Shown here in pieces: positions 22,111-33,753 of a stretch of DNA of 64,000 nt. The stretch is from Paratrimastix pyriformis (taxonomy: Eukaryota; Preaxostyla; Paratrimastigidae). Both the position numbers and the translations under genes were made by a program. Location: the NCBI GenBank assembly GCA_027972325.1, contig JAPMOS010000025.1, forward strand, positions 186,001-250,000, written 5' to 3'. The notes below the pieces were generated by a model, which had not been told where the DNA came from, ran no database searches, and saw nothing but the letters and a program-made list of their open reading frames with translations. Position 1 is the first letter of the stretch, and the number at the start of each line of letters is the position of its first letter.

Positions 22111-23814
22111 ATGTTTGCACAACTTCCGAACATTCTAAGCTCTTGCATTCTTGGCTCCCCCTCAACCATCCAAGAGGCCCAAACTCAGCTCACCGCGCTT
22201 GAAGGACAACCTGGATATTGTGTTGCCCTCAATGTCCGCCTTCTGTTTTTCATGGGACTTCATATTTTGGCAGAGTATCGCTGAACAACCAGGTGATTGC
22301 TCCGTTCAGCTCCTGGCGCTCCAGTGCCTTCGGAATTTCGTGCACGCTCATTGGAAGCCTCGCCCCAACAGGTCCGTTCTTATTATTATCACATGTCCCT
22401 CGATCAGCCTCTTCCCAGTGCTGTCACCCTCCAGGAGGCAGAGAAGGCTGCCCTTCGCGAGCGGCTGCTCTCGTCCTACCCTGCAGAGCAGGATAACCGG
22501 GTCCTTTCTTGATTTTCCGCCCTCGAATCGCCTCACCCCCGGCTCCCGGTCTTCCGTCTCGGCAGCTGGCCCTTCACCGGTCCCTCTTGATCGCCCGCAT
22601 CGCCCACGCCGACTGCCCCACCCAGTGGCCCCAGCTGCTGCCGGCCGTCATGGGCGCCCTGACCCCGGAGGCGCCCCTCCTCACGCAGGTCTGGCGATCG
22701 CCTGCTGGGCCTCCCACTGCGTCACTCCGCCGTCTCTTCTGGCCGAGCAGGTGCGGGCCGCCCAGACCCTGCGCTACGTGGTGGGCGAAGTGGCCTCGCG
22801 GCGGATGCCCGCTGATGTGGCCAGCATGGCCCCGGTCAGTGGGCCGCCCCAACACCGGGGTAGCTCGCAGTCTTTGGGGGGGGGGGGGGGGGGGGGGGGG
22901 GGTCGGCGGGTGGGCCCACGCCAGGCGGTGGGCTCGAGGTGGCACCGCTTGCCCACTCGTCATCGTGGGGTCGGATGGCCGCGCAGATGTGGGCCCCCAT
23001 GGCGCCCCGCCTGGTGGCCCTGTTCCATTCGGCGTTCCGGGAATGGATGGCCCTCCCCCAGGGCGCTCCCAGCAGCGAGGGCCACGTGATGCTGTCCGTC
23101 CCCTCCCCGCCGCCACAGAACGCCCCCCCCAGCTCCCCGCAGCTCGGCCTCACAACTCTCTCATATTCCGGAAAACCGAGCCACCGGGGCCCGTAAAAAG
23201 GGGAACCAAGGGGGAGAAGGGAAAATCAACCAACACACAAACAGTTGGCTGTCTCTCTCATATTCCGGAAACCGAGCCACCGGGGCCCGTAAAAGGGAAC
23301 ACGAGAAAGACCGAAATCACCCAAGACACAAAAAGGGAAAACAAAAGGGAGGGAGGACCCCACCACCCCGCACACCCCTTAACGGGCGCGCACGAGAAGG
23401 TTTCTCTCTCTCTCTCTCATATTCCGAAAACCGAGCCACCGGGGCCCGTAAAAGGGAACACGAGAAAGACCGAAATCACCCAAGACACAAAAAGGGAAAA
23501 CAAAAGGGAGGGAGGACCCCACCACCCCGCACACCCCTTAACGGGCGCGCACGAGAAGGTTTGCGTCGAACACCTCGCGCACTTGGCACGGGGGGCACGG
23601 GCAGCTCTCTCTCTCTCTCTCTCTCTATTCCGGAAAACCGAGCCACCGGGGCCCGTAAAAGGGGAAAGGGGGGAGAAAGGAAAATCACCCAACGCACAAA
23701 CAGTTGGCAGACGGGGAGAAAGGGATACATAGATTACCGGGGTTCACCCCTGGGTGAGGGGCTTACCCCCGGGCCGCCCCCCTGGTCACTTTGCCAGGGT
23801 GGGCAGTGGTGGGC

Positions 23815-23897
<83 letters not shown>

Positions 23898-24143
23898 CCG
23901 AGCCACCGGGGCCCGTAAAGGGAAAGGGGGAGAAAATCACCCAACGCACAAACAGTTGGCAGAAGGGGAGAAAGGGATACATAGATTACCGGGGTTCACC
24001 CCTGGGTGCCAGGGGCTTACCCCCGGGCCGCCCCCCTGGTCACTTTGCCAGGGTGGGCAGTGGTGGGCGGCACGTCGGTCAGGTGCAGGGCATCGAGGCG
24101 GGCACTCTCTCTCTCTCTATTCCGGAAAACCGAGCCACCGGGG

Positions 24144-24199
<56 letters not shown>

Positions 24200-25120
24200 T
24201 CCGGAAAACCGAGCCACCAGGGCCTGTAAAAGGGAACAAAGAGAGAAAAGAAATCACTTAAACTCTCCGCCGCCACCTCATCCATATGGGTCGGGTCGCA
24301 GGTGCGGGCTGATGGTGAAGACGCTGCGTCTGGTCCTGGCCGCCAGCCCCGATCTCCTCCAGGTCGGTGCCTATCCTCGGTGACACTCCCCCCCCCCCGC
24401 CACCACCACCACCACCGCACACACAGACCATGGACTGGTTTGCGCCGCACTCGCGCTCACCTCGGTTTCGCCGCCTGTGTGTGGGGTGGATCTTCGGGGC
24501 CCAGGCCGACGATGCGGTCCGGCAGTGGGTGCCCTCCTTCTGCCAGCAGGTGGCCCCCGCCGTCGCCCATCTGGTCGCATGTCCGCCCGCCGACCCTTCA
24601 CGCCGCGTCTCCCCGGCCCCGACTGCGGCATTTTCATCATCGGATGTAATCCGGATATGTGCTGCCTTCGGGGGGTGGATGCCTGCACGGCTTCTTCCGG
24701 GCCCGCCCTAGTCGGGGGCTGCTCGGCCGGCCTGGCCCACCGGGCGATGAGCGTCCTGAAGGCATTTGTCCGGCTGCTGGGCGACCTGCTCGATCACCAT
24801 GCCCTCCGGTTCGCCCCGTTTCTGCGGGAGCCCCTCCAGCTGGCCATCACGACCCTCGTCCGTGCCTCCATCACCCGTGGGCACTGACGGGTTCCTCCGC
24901 CCTTGTCTTCGAACGTACGTCCGGGTTCCGTCTGGCCCATAGAGCACATACTGCGGGGATGCCCGTGTCCGGGCGGCCATCCCCGAGGCTTTCATGGCCG
25001 CCATGATGCGCTTCCTCCGCGACGTGCTCTCCTGCCCTAACTACACCCGCCGCAGTGCCGGTCTGCTGCCCGTCCTCGCCCCCCTTCGCCACGACCTCAA
25101 TCCGCGTCTTCTTTTTTTGG

Positions 25121-25152
<32 letters not shown>

Positions 25153-28100
25153 GCCCCCTGGTGCCCCATCCAGACCCGGCCGGCAAGGCCGCCTCCCAGC
25201 TGCTGGCCGAAGTCGTCACAGCGGATGGTCTGCCGGCATTCCCCCGGCCCCGGGTGCTGACCGTTCCTCCCAAGTCACCACGGCCCTCCTGCACAACATC
25301 ATCAACTACGCCCTGATCTTACCCGAGGATGCGCTCGAAAAGTGGGAGAGCGATCCTTGCGCCTTCTTCATTGCCGAAGACACGCCCGGCCTCCCCACCA
25401 TCCGGGTCTGCTTTGGTGTGTGCGCCTTCCCAATGGTGACCGACTTTTCCTCTTCCAAAATAGTGTGCGGGTGAAAGTCTGGTTTCCGAGTTGGTCAAAT
25501 TCCAGCCGTCTGCGGGTCCAGCTTGCCTCGCCCAGATGATCACCGAGATGGCCCAAGGTCCGTTTCCGTTTGTGTGGATGAACCATATGAAAAAAAGTCA
25601 TGCGTCAGCAGAACTGCGGAAATCCGAGGATCAGAATGGCGGATGTTTGGTAGATTGAGTATTTGGTTGTTTGTTCGGCAACATTCCGGGATGACAATTT
25701 TGATGAAATCTGTATTGCGATCCATTCAGTGAGCGATGGATCGTTTGAAAAAATAAACAAGGTGGAACGAAGACATGAGGACTCGAGGAAAAAGGAAGCC
25801 AAAGGTGCAAGCCGAGTCTAGGGTACCCCTCAGGGTGAAAGCTCCTTTCGCGGTATTTCGCCGAACCACCAGGAGAAAAACCATGGGTGCTGGGTCTGGT
25901 TTCTTTGTGTTAGGGGTTCAAATTCTATTATGATTATGCAACAATAGGAAACCTCACGGCCTTCACGCTGGGCGCAAGCTCCAGAAGCACCACTGTGTTC
26001 AGCGCTGGCACGATAAGGAATACAAGAAGCACCACTTCGGTGCTGCCCTTAAGGCCAACCCCTTCATGGGTGCCTCTTTCGCCAAGGGCATCGTTGTCGA
26101 CAAAGTGTCAGTACTATCTCCCATGCACCATTCTCATAACATCATTCACTCATAGTGGTGTTGAGGCTAAGCAGCCTAACTCCGCCGTTCGTAAGTGCGT
26201 TCGCGTCCAGCTGGTGAAGAACGGCAAGAAGATTGGTGCCTTCGTCCCTTGTGATGGTTGCCTCAACTTCATTGATGATAACGATGAGGTCCTCGTTTCT
26301 GGCTTCGGTCGCCGTGGTCACGCCAAGGGTGATATTCCCGGCATTCGTTTCAAGGTTGTTAAGGTGGCCGGCATCTCCCTCAAGGCCCTCTTCCTCCACA
26401 AGAAGGAGAAGATCCGCTCTTAAACCCTTGAGTTGCTGAACACGAATCCCGCACCCACCTCTTCTTTCTGTACTCGATCCCACAAACAAAACAGATATCT
26501 GGTGTCAGGATTGTCTGGGAGGTAAAAGATAACGAAAGGGGATAAAGAAAAAAATTTCATGTGCTCACCTCACATCCACAAACAGTTCCTCTGGACAACA
26601 ATCCCGCCATCTTGCGAAGGGAGGCCCTCTATCTCGCCGTGGGCAGCTGCGCCTACGATATGCTGGACGCTCTTCCCTTTCAGAACTGGTTTGACTCGAC
26701 GCTGCGTACCGAGCTGTGGACTCCCACCACCACGTGCCGGAGGTCTGCCTCCCCCCTCCCCCGGGGCAGACTGATTTCCTCCCGGCGCAGCGTGAAAGTG
26801 CTAAGGAAGCGGATCGCTTGGCTGATCGGCTCCTTCGTCATGCAGATCCCTCCCGAGCACTGGCTGGTCTGCTCCTCCTCATCCCCTCCCTCCCACACCG
26901 CACGCCGCCACAAGCCGGGTCTGCTCGCCCTTCTCGGAATCCCAGCTTCCCTTCTCGCTGTCTCACTACCCCCGCAGTCCGACTACGGCGCCCTCCTGGA
27001 GCTGATGGCCGACAAGGACATGGTCGTCCGGCTTGGCGCTGCCATGGCCGCGCTGGCCCGTCTGTCTGCCCCCCGGCCACCCTGCCCTCCTCCACGTTTT
27101 CTGCCTTTCCCCGCTCTCAGTGCTGCAGGACTTCAGCTTCGACCCGCACCAGTACGGCAGCGTCCTCGAGCCCACCTTGAAGGCCCTCATGCAGGCCTGG
27201 GCCCAGCTGAGCGACCCCGATGTGCTCCTCGAGCTGCTCTCCGTTGTTGGGGCCGTCGTGGCGCACTGCCAGGACCGGGTCTGCGTCGAACCCTCCCTGA
27301 TGTTTCACCCTCCTTCACTGCCTTCTTCTCGCAGGCCCAGCAGTACGGCGAATCGCTGGTGTGGGGGCTGGCCAAGCTGTGGCAACAGTTCCCCGGCCAC
27401 TCGCTGCTGCGCTGCTCCGTCATGGACGTCCTGGGCAAGCTGGTCGACGTCCGGACCGCCCGCCCTGTGGGGATGGCGCTCTTCTTCATGGAAGCCCGGA
27501 CATCGGTCACTCCATTGGTGGTCCGCGGGGGGGATGGGGTTTGAATGAGGGCCTGCAGGCGCTCGGCGGGACGGGCGGGGCTCCCCTGAATGCGGTCATC
27601 GAGGCCACCCGGCAGGCCCTGGCCGACCCAACCCTGGCCGAGGAGGGCGTCGACCTCTGGCGAAAGGTCGGCCCTCCCACCAACCTGCCCCTTCCCATCC
27701 GCCCGAACAGCCTGGGGTGGGGTGGGGGGGGGGGGGGGGGGGGGGGAGAGCCACCGCCCATCGCCTCAACCGTTCGTCTGGGATGGGGGCGGGCGGGGGC
27801 ATGTGCAGTGCATCGAGAACGCGGCCGCCATGACGGACGAGCTGAGCAGCTTCCTGCCCCTCCTGACGCCCCTCTCGCGGACCGCCGCGACCCTCCTCAA
27901 GCCCCTCACGGCCATCCGTCCGCCTGCCCCTGTCTCCCCTGCCCTCCTCCCCCACGCTCTCCTCGGCCCCGCTTCACATGCCTCGCTCGGTCGCTTCGAT
28001 CTGCGCTGCTGCTGCTGCCCCCACCCCGCCCGGGCAGTGGAGAACTACCTGCTGATGCAGGCGCCGCCCGGGATGCTCTACCCGGAGGCGCTCCTCTTCC

Positions 28101-29506
28101 TGACGACCACCCTGCACCCCCGCCTGACGCCCCTCGGCCGGGGCGGCCCCGTCCCCACGGCCGCCCACCTGGTGTACCATCTGCTGGCCGCCCTGCCCGC
28201 CTGCCCCGGCTACCAGCCGCCCCCGCCCCTCGCCTCGCTGGCGGGCCCCCTGCCCCCCACGTCGCCTCTGCCCCCGCCCCTGTCGGCCGCGGCTCCGGCC
28301 CTGGCGGCCCTGCTGGGCGGCAGCGAGGGTCCCCTGGCCGGGGTGCTGGGCGCCTACCGGGAGAGCTTCGAGGTGGGCCCCGGGGACGACACCGAGACTC
28401 TGGCCCTCATCGGTCCGCCTCCCGGCCCGCCACCCCTTCTCACGCTTCGACCCATCGGATCGCACCGTCCCCCACGGATCTCTCTCTCCAGGGGCGTTGG
28501 ACATCATCCTGCAAGTGGCCGCCGAGCCGCTGGGGGCCTTCCTGCTGGGCCCCATGTCGGCCATCTGCGCCCATGTCCTCGTGCCGCCCACCGTCCCGCT
28601 GCCCACCGGCATGGCCCGTCCGACGGCACTCGGTCTGCCCCGCAAGCTCTTCCCCGGCGGAGGTGGGGGGGGGGGGGGGGGGGGGGCCGTTCCACCATCC
28701 GCTGATCCATCTGGTCGCCTCGCCGCCTCGCCGTGCAGCCCGGGCCCTGCTGTGCTACCTCCTCGGGAGGCTGCTGCTGGCCGCGCGGCCCCTCTTCGAG
28801 CTGGCCCTCTGCGGGGCGGCCCCCTTCGTCCGGGCCCTGGTGCCCTCGATGCAGGGCCAGCCGCTCCCCATCCCGGGCCAGCTCTTCCCGCCAGCCGGCG
28901 GCCCTCCGTCCTCCAACACCTGGCGGGCCCTTCTTGCGGGCGCACTTGCGGCTGGGGTCTGTCGTCCCGCATCGAGTGGCAGCACTTGCATTGGATGATG
29001 GCACGAGCCGCCCGGCCTCTTGGCCCCCTCTCGCCCTCCTCACGGCCGTCTCTGGCGCCTCGGCCAGATTCATATTCAGATTCAGATTCATATTCAGATT
29101 CAGATTCATATTCAGATTCATATTCAGATTCAGATTCAGATTCAGATTCAGATTCATATTCAGATTCAGATTCATATTCATATTCAGATTCAGATTCAGA
29201 TTCAGATTCAGATTCAGATTCATATTCATATTCCGTCGGCACCGTAGATTGTCGGCATCACGTCGACGGGGCAGAAGAAGGTGGTCGCACTGGCCTTGAT
29301 CGAGCTGCTCCCAGACGCGACGGTCTGCTGGCCGCACCGACGCCCATCCGCCGCCTTTCCATCGCCCCCATTCCAGCCGCCGCTTCCTGACCGCCCTCTG
29401 ACCTGCTGCTCTTTCGGCAGATCGTGGGGACCCCCGAGGTTTTGTTCCCCGTTCTGAAGTCCCTCGCTGCCACCGCTGACGAGGCCGCCGGTCTGCGGGC
29501 CTCCTA

Positions 29507-29537
<31 letters not shown>

Positions 29538-30238
29538 TCCTCCCTCCTCCTCCTCCTCCTCTCACCCTCTTCACCCTCTTCACCCTCTTCACCCTCTTCA
29601 CCCTCTTCACCCTCTTCACCCTCTTCACCCTCTTCACCCTCTTCACCCTCTTCACCCTCTTCACCCTCTTCACCCTCTTCACCCTCTTCACCCTCTTCAC
29701 CCTCTTCACCCTCTTCACCCTCTTCACCCTCCTCCTTGCGGCCCTCTTTACTCATACACCTCATGGCCATGTTGGGGGGGGTCGCCCACTATGTGGCAGG
29801 CGGGTCATCGGCCCACGGGCACGGGGCGGACTACTTCGAGGGGGTCGACGAGCTCGGGGCCGAGGAGCCCTTCGACGAGGACGACGACCGCCTGGTGAAG
29901 GTGGCCGCCTCCGACGCGGCCCGCAGGCAGATGGTCCGTCCCCAGGCCGCGTCGACATCACCCACCCCACGTCACCGCACACAGCTACCCGATGGTTGTG
30001 TCGGCCTACCTCACGAGATCCCCCTCTCACGCCTCCTCTCGCCCAGCTCCACCAACGGGACAGCAGCGCCACGACCAACCTGATGGCCGTCCTCCAGGAG
30101 CGCTTGCTGGCCCTCTCGGCCGACCAAGCTCTGGGGCCCATCTTCCGGCAGTCGACGCAAGGCCTCGATCCCGCTGTAGTGGATGGACTTGGGTTTGGCC
30201 CCCAGGGTGCCAGCCCCCGCAAACCAGGCCGACATTAA
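22111..30238 (+). CDS. IPO11: Importin-11-like karyopherin beta; host of RPS23
   Basis: The start is [20 protein letters not shown] at 22111; exon 1 ends at 22233, and the stop is TAA at 30236-30238. Importin-11 carries cargo, including E2 enzymes, into the nucleus under Ran control. The importin-beta N-terminal pattern is clear ([48 protein letters not shown]). Later blocks match IPO11 specifically: [31 protein letters not shown], the [12 protein letters not shown] segment, [17 protein letters not shown] and [11 protein letters not shown]. Many exons are separated by GTC-type introns. The intron at 25559-26585 holds the complete RPS23 gene, and a 1.1-1.2 kb intron (about 23.1-24.3 kb) holds a repeat cluster. 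Not every exon border was fixed. Confidence 0.9.
23160..24240. repeat. Composite repeat cluster in an IPO11 intron
   Basis: A motif beginning TATTCCGGAAAACCGAGCC and running into GGGGCCCGTAAAAGG recurs near 23164, 23261, 23420, 23627, 24118 and 24197, with a trimmed copy near 23895. The 23261 and 23420 copies start a tandem 159-bp duplication. A second block (about 130 bp, starting near 23690 and 23941) is duplicated 251 bp apart. CT microsatellites separate the units, the longest at 23818-23894. No terminal repeats or protein were found. Confidence 0.85.
25559..26585 (+). other. IPO11 intron containing the RPS23 gene
   Basis: The upstream exon ends in MITEMAQ plus one base, followed by GTCCGT. 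The next exon starts after AAACAG at 26585 and restores the frame as [10 protein letters not shown], matching the importin-11 alignment on both sides. The intron is 1027 bp, about twenty times the usual length here. Confidence 0.8.
25883..26423 (+). CDS. RPS23: 40S ribosomal protein uS12 (RPS23), nested in an IPO11 intron
   Basis: Exons 25883-25893, 25948-26106 and 26156-26423 give 145 residues (eukaryotic uS12 has about 143). uS12 sits at the decoding centre of the small subunit. The sequence is almost standard: [51 protein letters not shown] (the conserved KQPNSA loop), [13 protein letters not shown] and [20 protein letters not shown], ending HKKEKIRS. The N-terminus MGAGKPHG has two extra residues, from an 11-nt first exon. 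Donors are GTCTGG and GTCAGT. Codon use is less GC-rich than in neighbouring genes, as expected for a highly expressed gene. The whole gene lies inside an importin-11 intron, in the same orientation. Confidence 0.96.
29066..29232. repeat. Hexamer microsatellite (AGATTC/ATATTC)
   Basis: About 28 units of a 6-bp repeat mixing CAGATT and CATATT, within the importin-11 gene region. No importin-like sequence continues through it, so it is taken as intronic. Confidence 0.9.
29562..29731. repeat. 9-bp tandem repeat CACCCTCTT
   Basis: About 19 near-perfect copies behind a C homopolymer. It lies in an IPO11 intron that starts GTCTGC near 29491 and ends at GGCAG near 29802. The open Ser-Pro frame it creates is an artefact of the 9-bp period. 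Confidence 0.85.
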
Positions 30239-30603
30239 ATGAGATTTATCGGTTTCAGCCGAGATTCGAGAATCCTTCTAGCCAACATATTCTCGAAAGT
30301 TTTGGAGTTTCGCGCCCTTGACGGGAAGGGGACGCCTCGGGCAAGGCAAGCACTGTGTCGTCGGACTCCGAAAATGCCGGAAAAGACCGCTGTTCCCGCG
30401 GCGAGAGGCGCACAATTTTTCCTCGTGCCTCTTGTGATGGGTCTGCCTCCGAAATGTCCCGCGTCGCTCCATCAAATCGCACGTAGATCTCTTTGACACG
30501 GGAGTCGTCGGTCAATTTAATGGAATCGTAGCGCAGTTAACGGTTTGCTATCTTAAGGCACCCACCTCCTTTTCTCACCGTCCGACACGTTCTCGGCGAC
30601 CAG
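30239..30603. other. Spacer between IPO11 and Nup205
   Basis: 365 bp, less GC-rich than its surroundings. It should hold the Nup205 promoter and its missing first exon or exons. I could not find a start codon that splices convincingly to the first supported Nup205 codon at 30604. Confidence 0.4.
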
Positions 30604-33265
30604 AGCCTTCAAGCCGCTTCTACCAATCAGCAGATTACTGATCGGAAGCTCGCGGCCGATCAGCTCTTTTTCATCTGCCATCAGAACCGGGTCTCACTTC
30701 CGCCCTGCCCCTTCACAATCCCCCCTCACCACGGACCAATCCCCACTTTTCCCCCAAGGCTCCGGATGCCCTCCAAAAACTGGGCGTCGCACAGCTCACC
30801 GACATTATCGATCTTCTCAATGCCCTCGGGACCAAGAAGCGTGAGGAAGACCCGGAGCTGTTCCATGTCCGTCCGAGCCATCCCTTTCCCTGTCTTACGC
30901 GTTCGCGGCCCCGTCGCCAGGTTGCCCGGATTGTGATGTTTGCCGGGCTTGCCATCCTGGAGCCCGACCCGAGCCTGGTGCTGGACATCCAGGGGCGGCT
31001 CTTCGGGGGCCACCCCGACACGGACTTCCGCAGGGTGCTGCAGTTCTCCTGGCTCATCCAGGCGGCCATTTTGGTCCGCCAATTCGCCCCCGCGCCTGTG
31101 CCGGGGGGGAAGGGCCGGGGGAGGTGGACATCGCCCCGGGGGTTCGTCTCATCCGCTCCGTCGTTTGCCTCGCTCGCTCGCCCACTTCGTCTGCCCGTCT
31201 TCCGCTCTGCCGGGCCACCAGGACCTGCCCTCGAGCGACGCCATCGAGAGCCACCGGCGTGAAGTGACCACCATCGGCATCCTGACCCGGGTCTTCGGCT
31301 TCCTGCGGTCGCAGGTGCTGGGCGACCCGCTCTTCCACGAGGTCCGCGCTCCCTCCCCTCCCCTCCCATCCATCGCCCGCCTGCCCCTGTGGCTGCCGTG
31401 TGGGGCTGATTGGCCGGCTCATGTGCTCAGGTGGGCACACTCACACCACCCCGGGGTTTCCTCTTCCTTCCTGGCGTCCGGACCCCCCCCCCCCCCCCCC
31501 CACCGGCAGGACCTGACGTACAACGGGTTGTACGTGGGGCTGCTGGACGAGCTGCTGGCCCAGTTCATCGAACGCTTCTCGGGCAAGCTCTTCGACGACA
31601 TCAAGGCCCACTCGGACCGGCTCATCGGCGACACGGTGGCCGCCCTGCACACCGCCCGCCAGGCCGCCATGGCCCCGCCCCCGCCCCCGCCACAGGCCGA
31701 CTTCGCCCCAATGGGGTCGCCCTACCCGGGCGGCCCGGGTCCGGCGGCCGGTTACCCGTACCCCGAAGCGTCATACTCCGGGGGGATATACACGGGGCTC
31801 GGCTACCCGACCCGGTACATGTCCGGTGGGGCCGAGCAGCCCCCCGTGGGGCCCGGCGCAGCCTGGGGTGACGCCGGCGCGGGCCCTGGGGCCATGGGCA
31901 TGGGCATGGGCATGATGGGCACTGGGGCGGGCGGGATGATGACGCCCATGAACGGCGGCTCGGGCTATGGGGGCTTCCTGTCGGGCACCGGGGGCATGAT
32001 GGGGCCGCCGGGCACCGCCGGGCTGGAGGGCCAGCAGAGCAGCATGCGCCCGGTCCGGCTACGCCCCCTTGCCCCCCTTGCCCCCTTGCCCCCTTGCTGC
32101 CCAGTGGTCTTCGTGGCATCTCACGACGCCTGCCCACAGCCCGCCGGTCCGCTGCGTGTTGGGGCCCCGGGCGCCGCGGTGCCCTCGCTGCCCCCGGCTG
32201 CCGGGCCGCACTCGATCCCCTACGACGCGCCCGTCGACGGCTCCTCCAGCTACGCGCTGCTGTCCCCGCTGGGCTCGCTGGGCGGATCGTACCCCCTGCG
32301 GCGCCAGGCCCTGGTCAAGGGCATCGCCAACATCCCCACCGGGGCGGGCGGGGCGGCCGCTGCCGCTGCCCTGGCCCGGACCTCGACCTCGGCCATGGTG
32401 CGCACCACCACCGAGCTGCCCGGTCCGCCACCCGCCCCGGACGGCCAACCCAACCCATGCCCGCCGAGGGTATAGGCGGCGCGGAGGTGGTGGCTGTGAG
32501 GACCCATGCTCGTGGTGGTGGTGATCATATCATGTTTGCACCTTTCCGCGGGCTGGTTCGGACTGTGTGTGTGTGTGTGCGGGTGTGTGCGGGTGGGTGG
32601 GTGGGTGCGGCAGTGGCCACAGAGGACGATCTGCCGCTGGTGCCGGGGCCCAACCCGTTCATGGAGTTCACCCTGCTGCTGACCGAGCTCTACCGCAATC
32701 GGCCCCAGCTGGCCGCCAAGTACCTGTCCGCACGCGCCCTGGGACGAGCCACCACCCGCCCCCTCCCCCACTTCGACGCTCATCGGCCAAACCACCTGAC
32801 CGGCCCCTGCGCAGGTCGTACGCGATGGAGCCGACCCCTGCCCCCACGGCCCAGCTGGAGTGGCTCTACGCGGCCCGGCCGGTGGCCCCGAGCAGCCTGC
32901 TGGTGCTGGAGCCGCTCTCGGTGGCCACCTACCTCGACCTGCTGGCCGCCCTGGCCTCGGGCGCCCCCGAGTCCGACGAGGCCCCCGCCGGGCAGGCCAC
33001 CCCCGAGGGCGCCGTGTCCGATGGGGCCATGCAGCCCGAGGAGACGCCCCTCGCGGCCCCCAAGCAGAACGCTGACAGGGTCCGCCCCAGCTGCCCCATC
33101 CCCACCGCCATCAGATGCCGATCAGATGCCGCCCACCTCGTGCCACCCATCTCGTGCCGCCCATCTCGTGCCTCTCGCCTCAGCCGGGGGAGCGTGCACG
33201 CACATTGAATGCCACGATATGGTCCTCACTCACCTGGCGGTCGGTGGGGCGTTGGCTGGTGGTGG

Positions 33266-33303
<38 letters not shown>

Positions 33304-33722
33304 GTCTACGAGCTTGTCGAGGGGCTGGGCATGCTCAGCTGGGACCGGATGGCGGGCTTCCTGAGCTCCCTGGCCGCCGACAAGCTGCGCGAGATGAGCC
33401 CCCAGGCCCAGCCGGCCCCCCAGGCCCCCGCCGCCCCCCAGGCCGGGCCGTTTGGCTACCCACCATCCTCACCCGCCCTGGGCCTGGGCAACGCCACGCC
33501 CTACCCGGCCTACCCCGGCTACCGCGGCACCCCAGCGGGTCCCGGGGTCGCGGCCCCGTCGCCCTTCGCCTCGCCGTACTTCTCCGGGCAGCCGATGCCC
33601 TCCCCGGCCATGTCCCGCGGCCCCTACGGGAGCCCCGCGCCCTCGACCATGATGGGCCCCGGCATGGGCATGGGCATGGGCATGGGCGCCATCGTCCCCA
33701 CGGGGGGTCTCGCCGGCTATGG

Positions 33723-33753
<31 letters not shown>

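Noticed and set aside
23160-24240. Mobile element in the importin-11 intron
   Set aside because: Repeats are present, but no terminal inverted repeats, target duplications, reverse transcriptase or transposase coding sequence could be found, so it is reported only as a repeat cluster.
25690-25760. C/D-box snoRNA candidate (TTGATGA followed by short complementary bases)
   Set aside because: A C-box-like TTGATGA occurs, but no matching CTGA D box or terminal stem was found at a suitable distance.
25905-25947. Possible tRNA T-arm (GGTTCAAATTC) upstream of RPS23
   Set aside because: The flanking bases do not form a T stem, anticodon arm or acceptor stem, and the sequence is the first RPS23 intron.
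28504-29770. Apparent repeat proteins (Lys-Arg-Val, Asn-Leu, Glu-Gly and Ser-Pro runs)
   Set aside because: They are produced by the 6-bp and 9-bp tandem repeats in importin-11 introns, in both strands, without flanking protein character.
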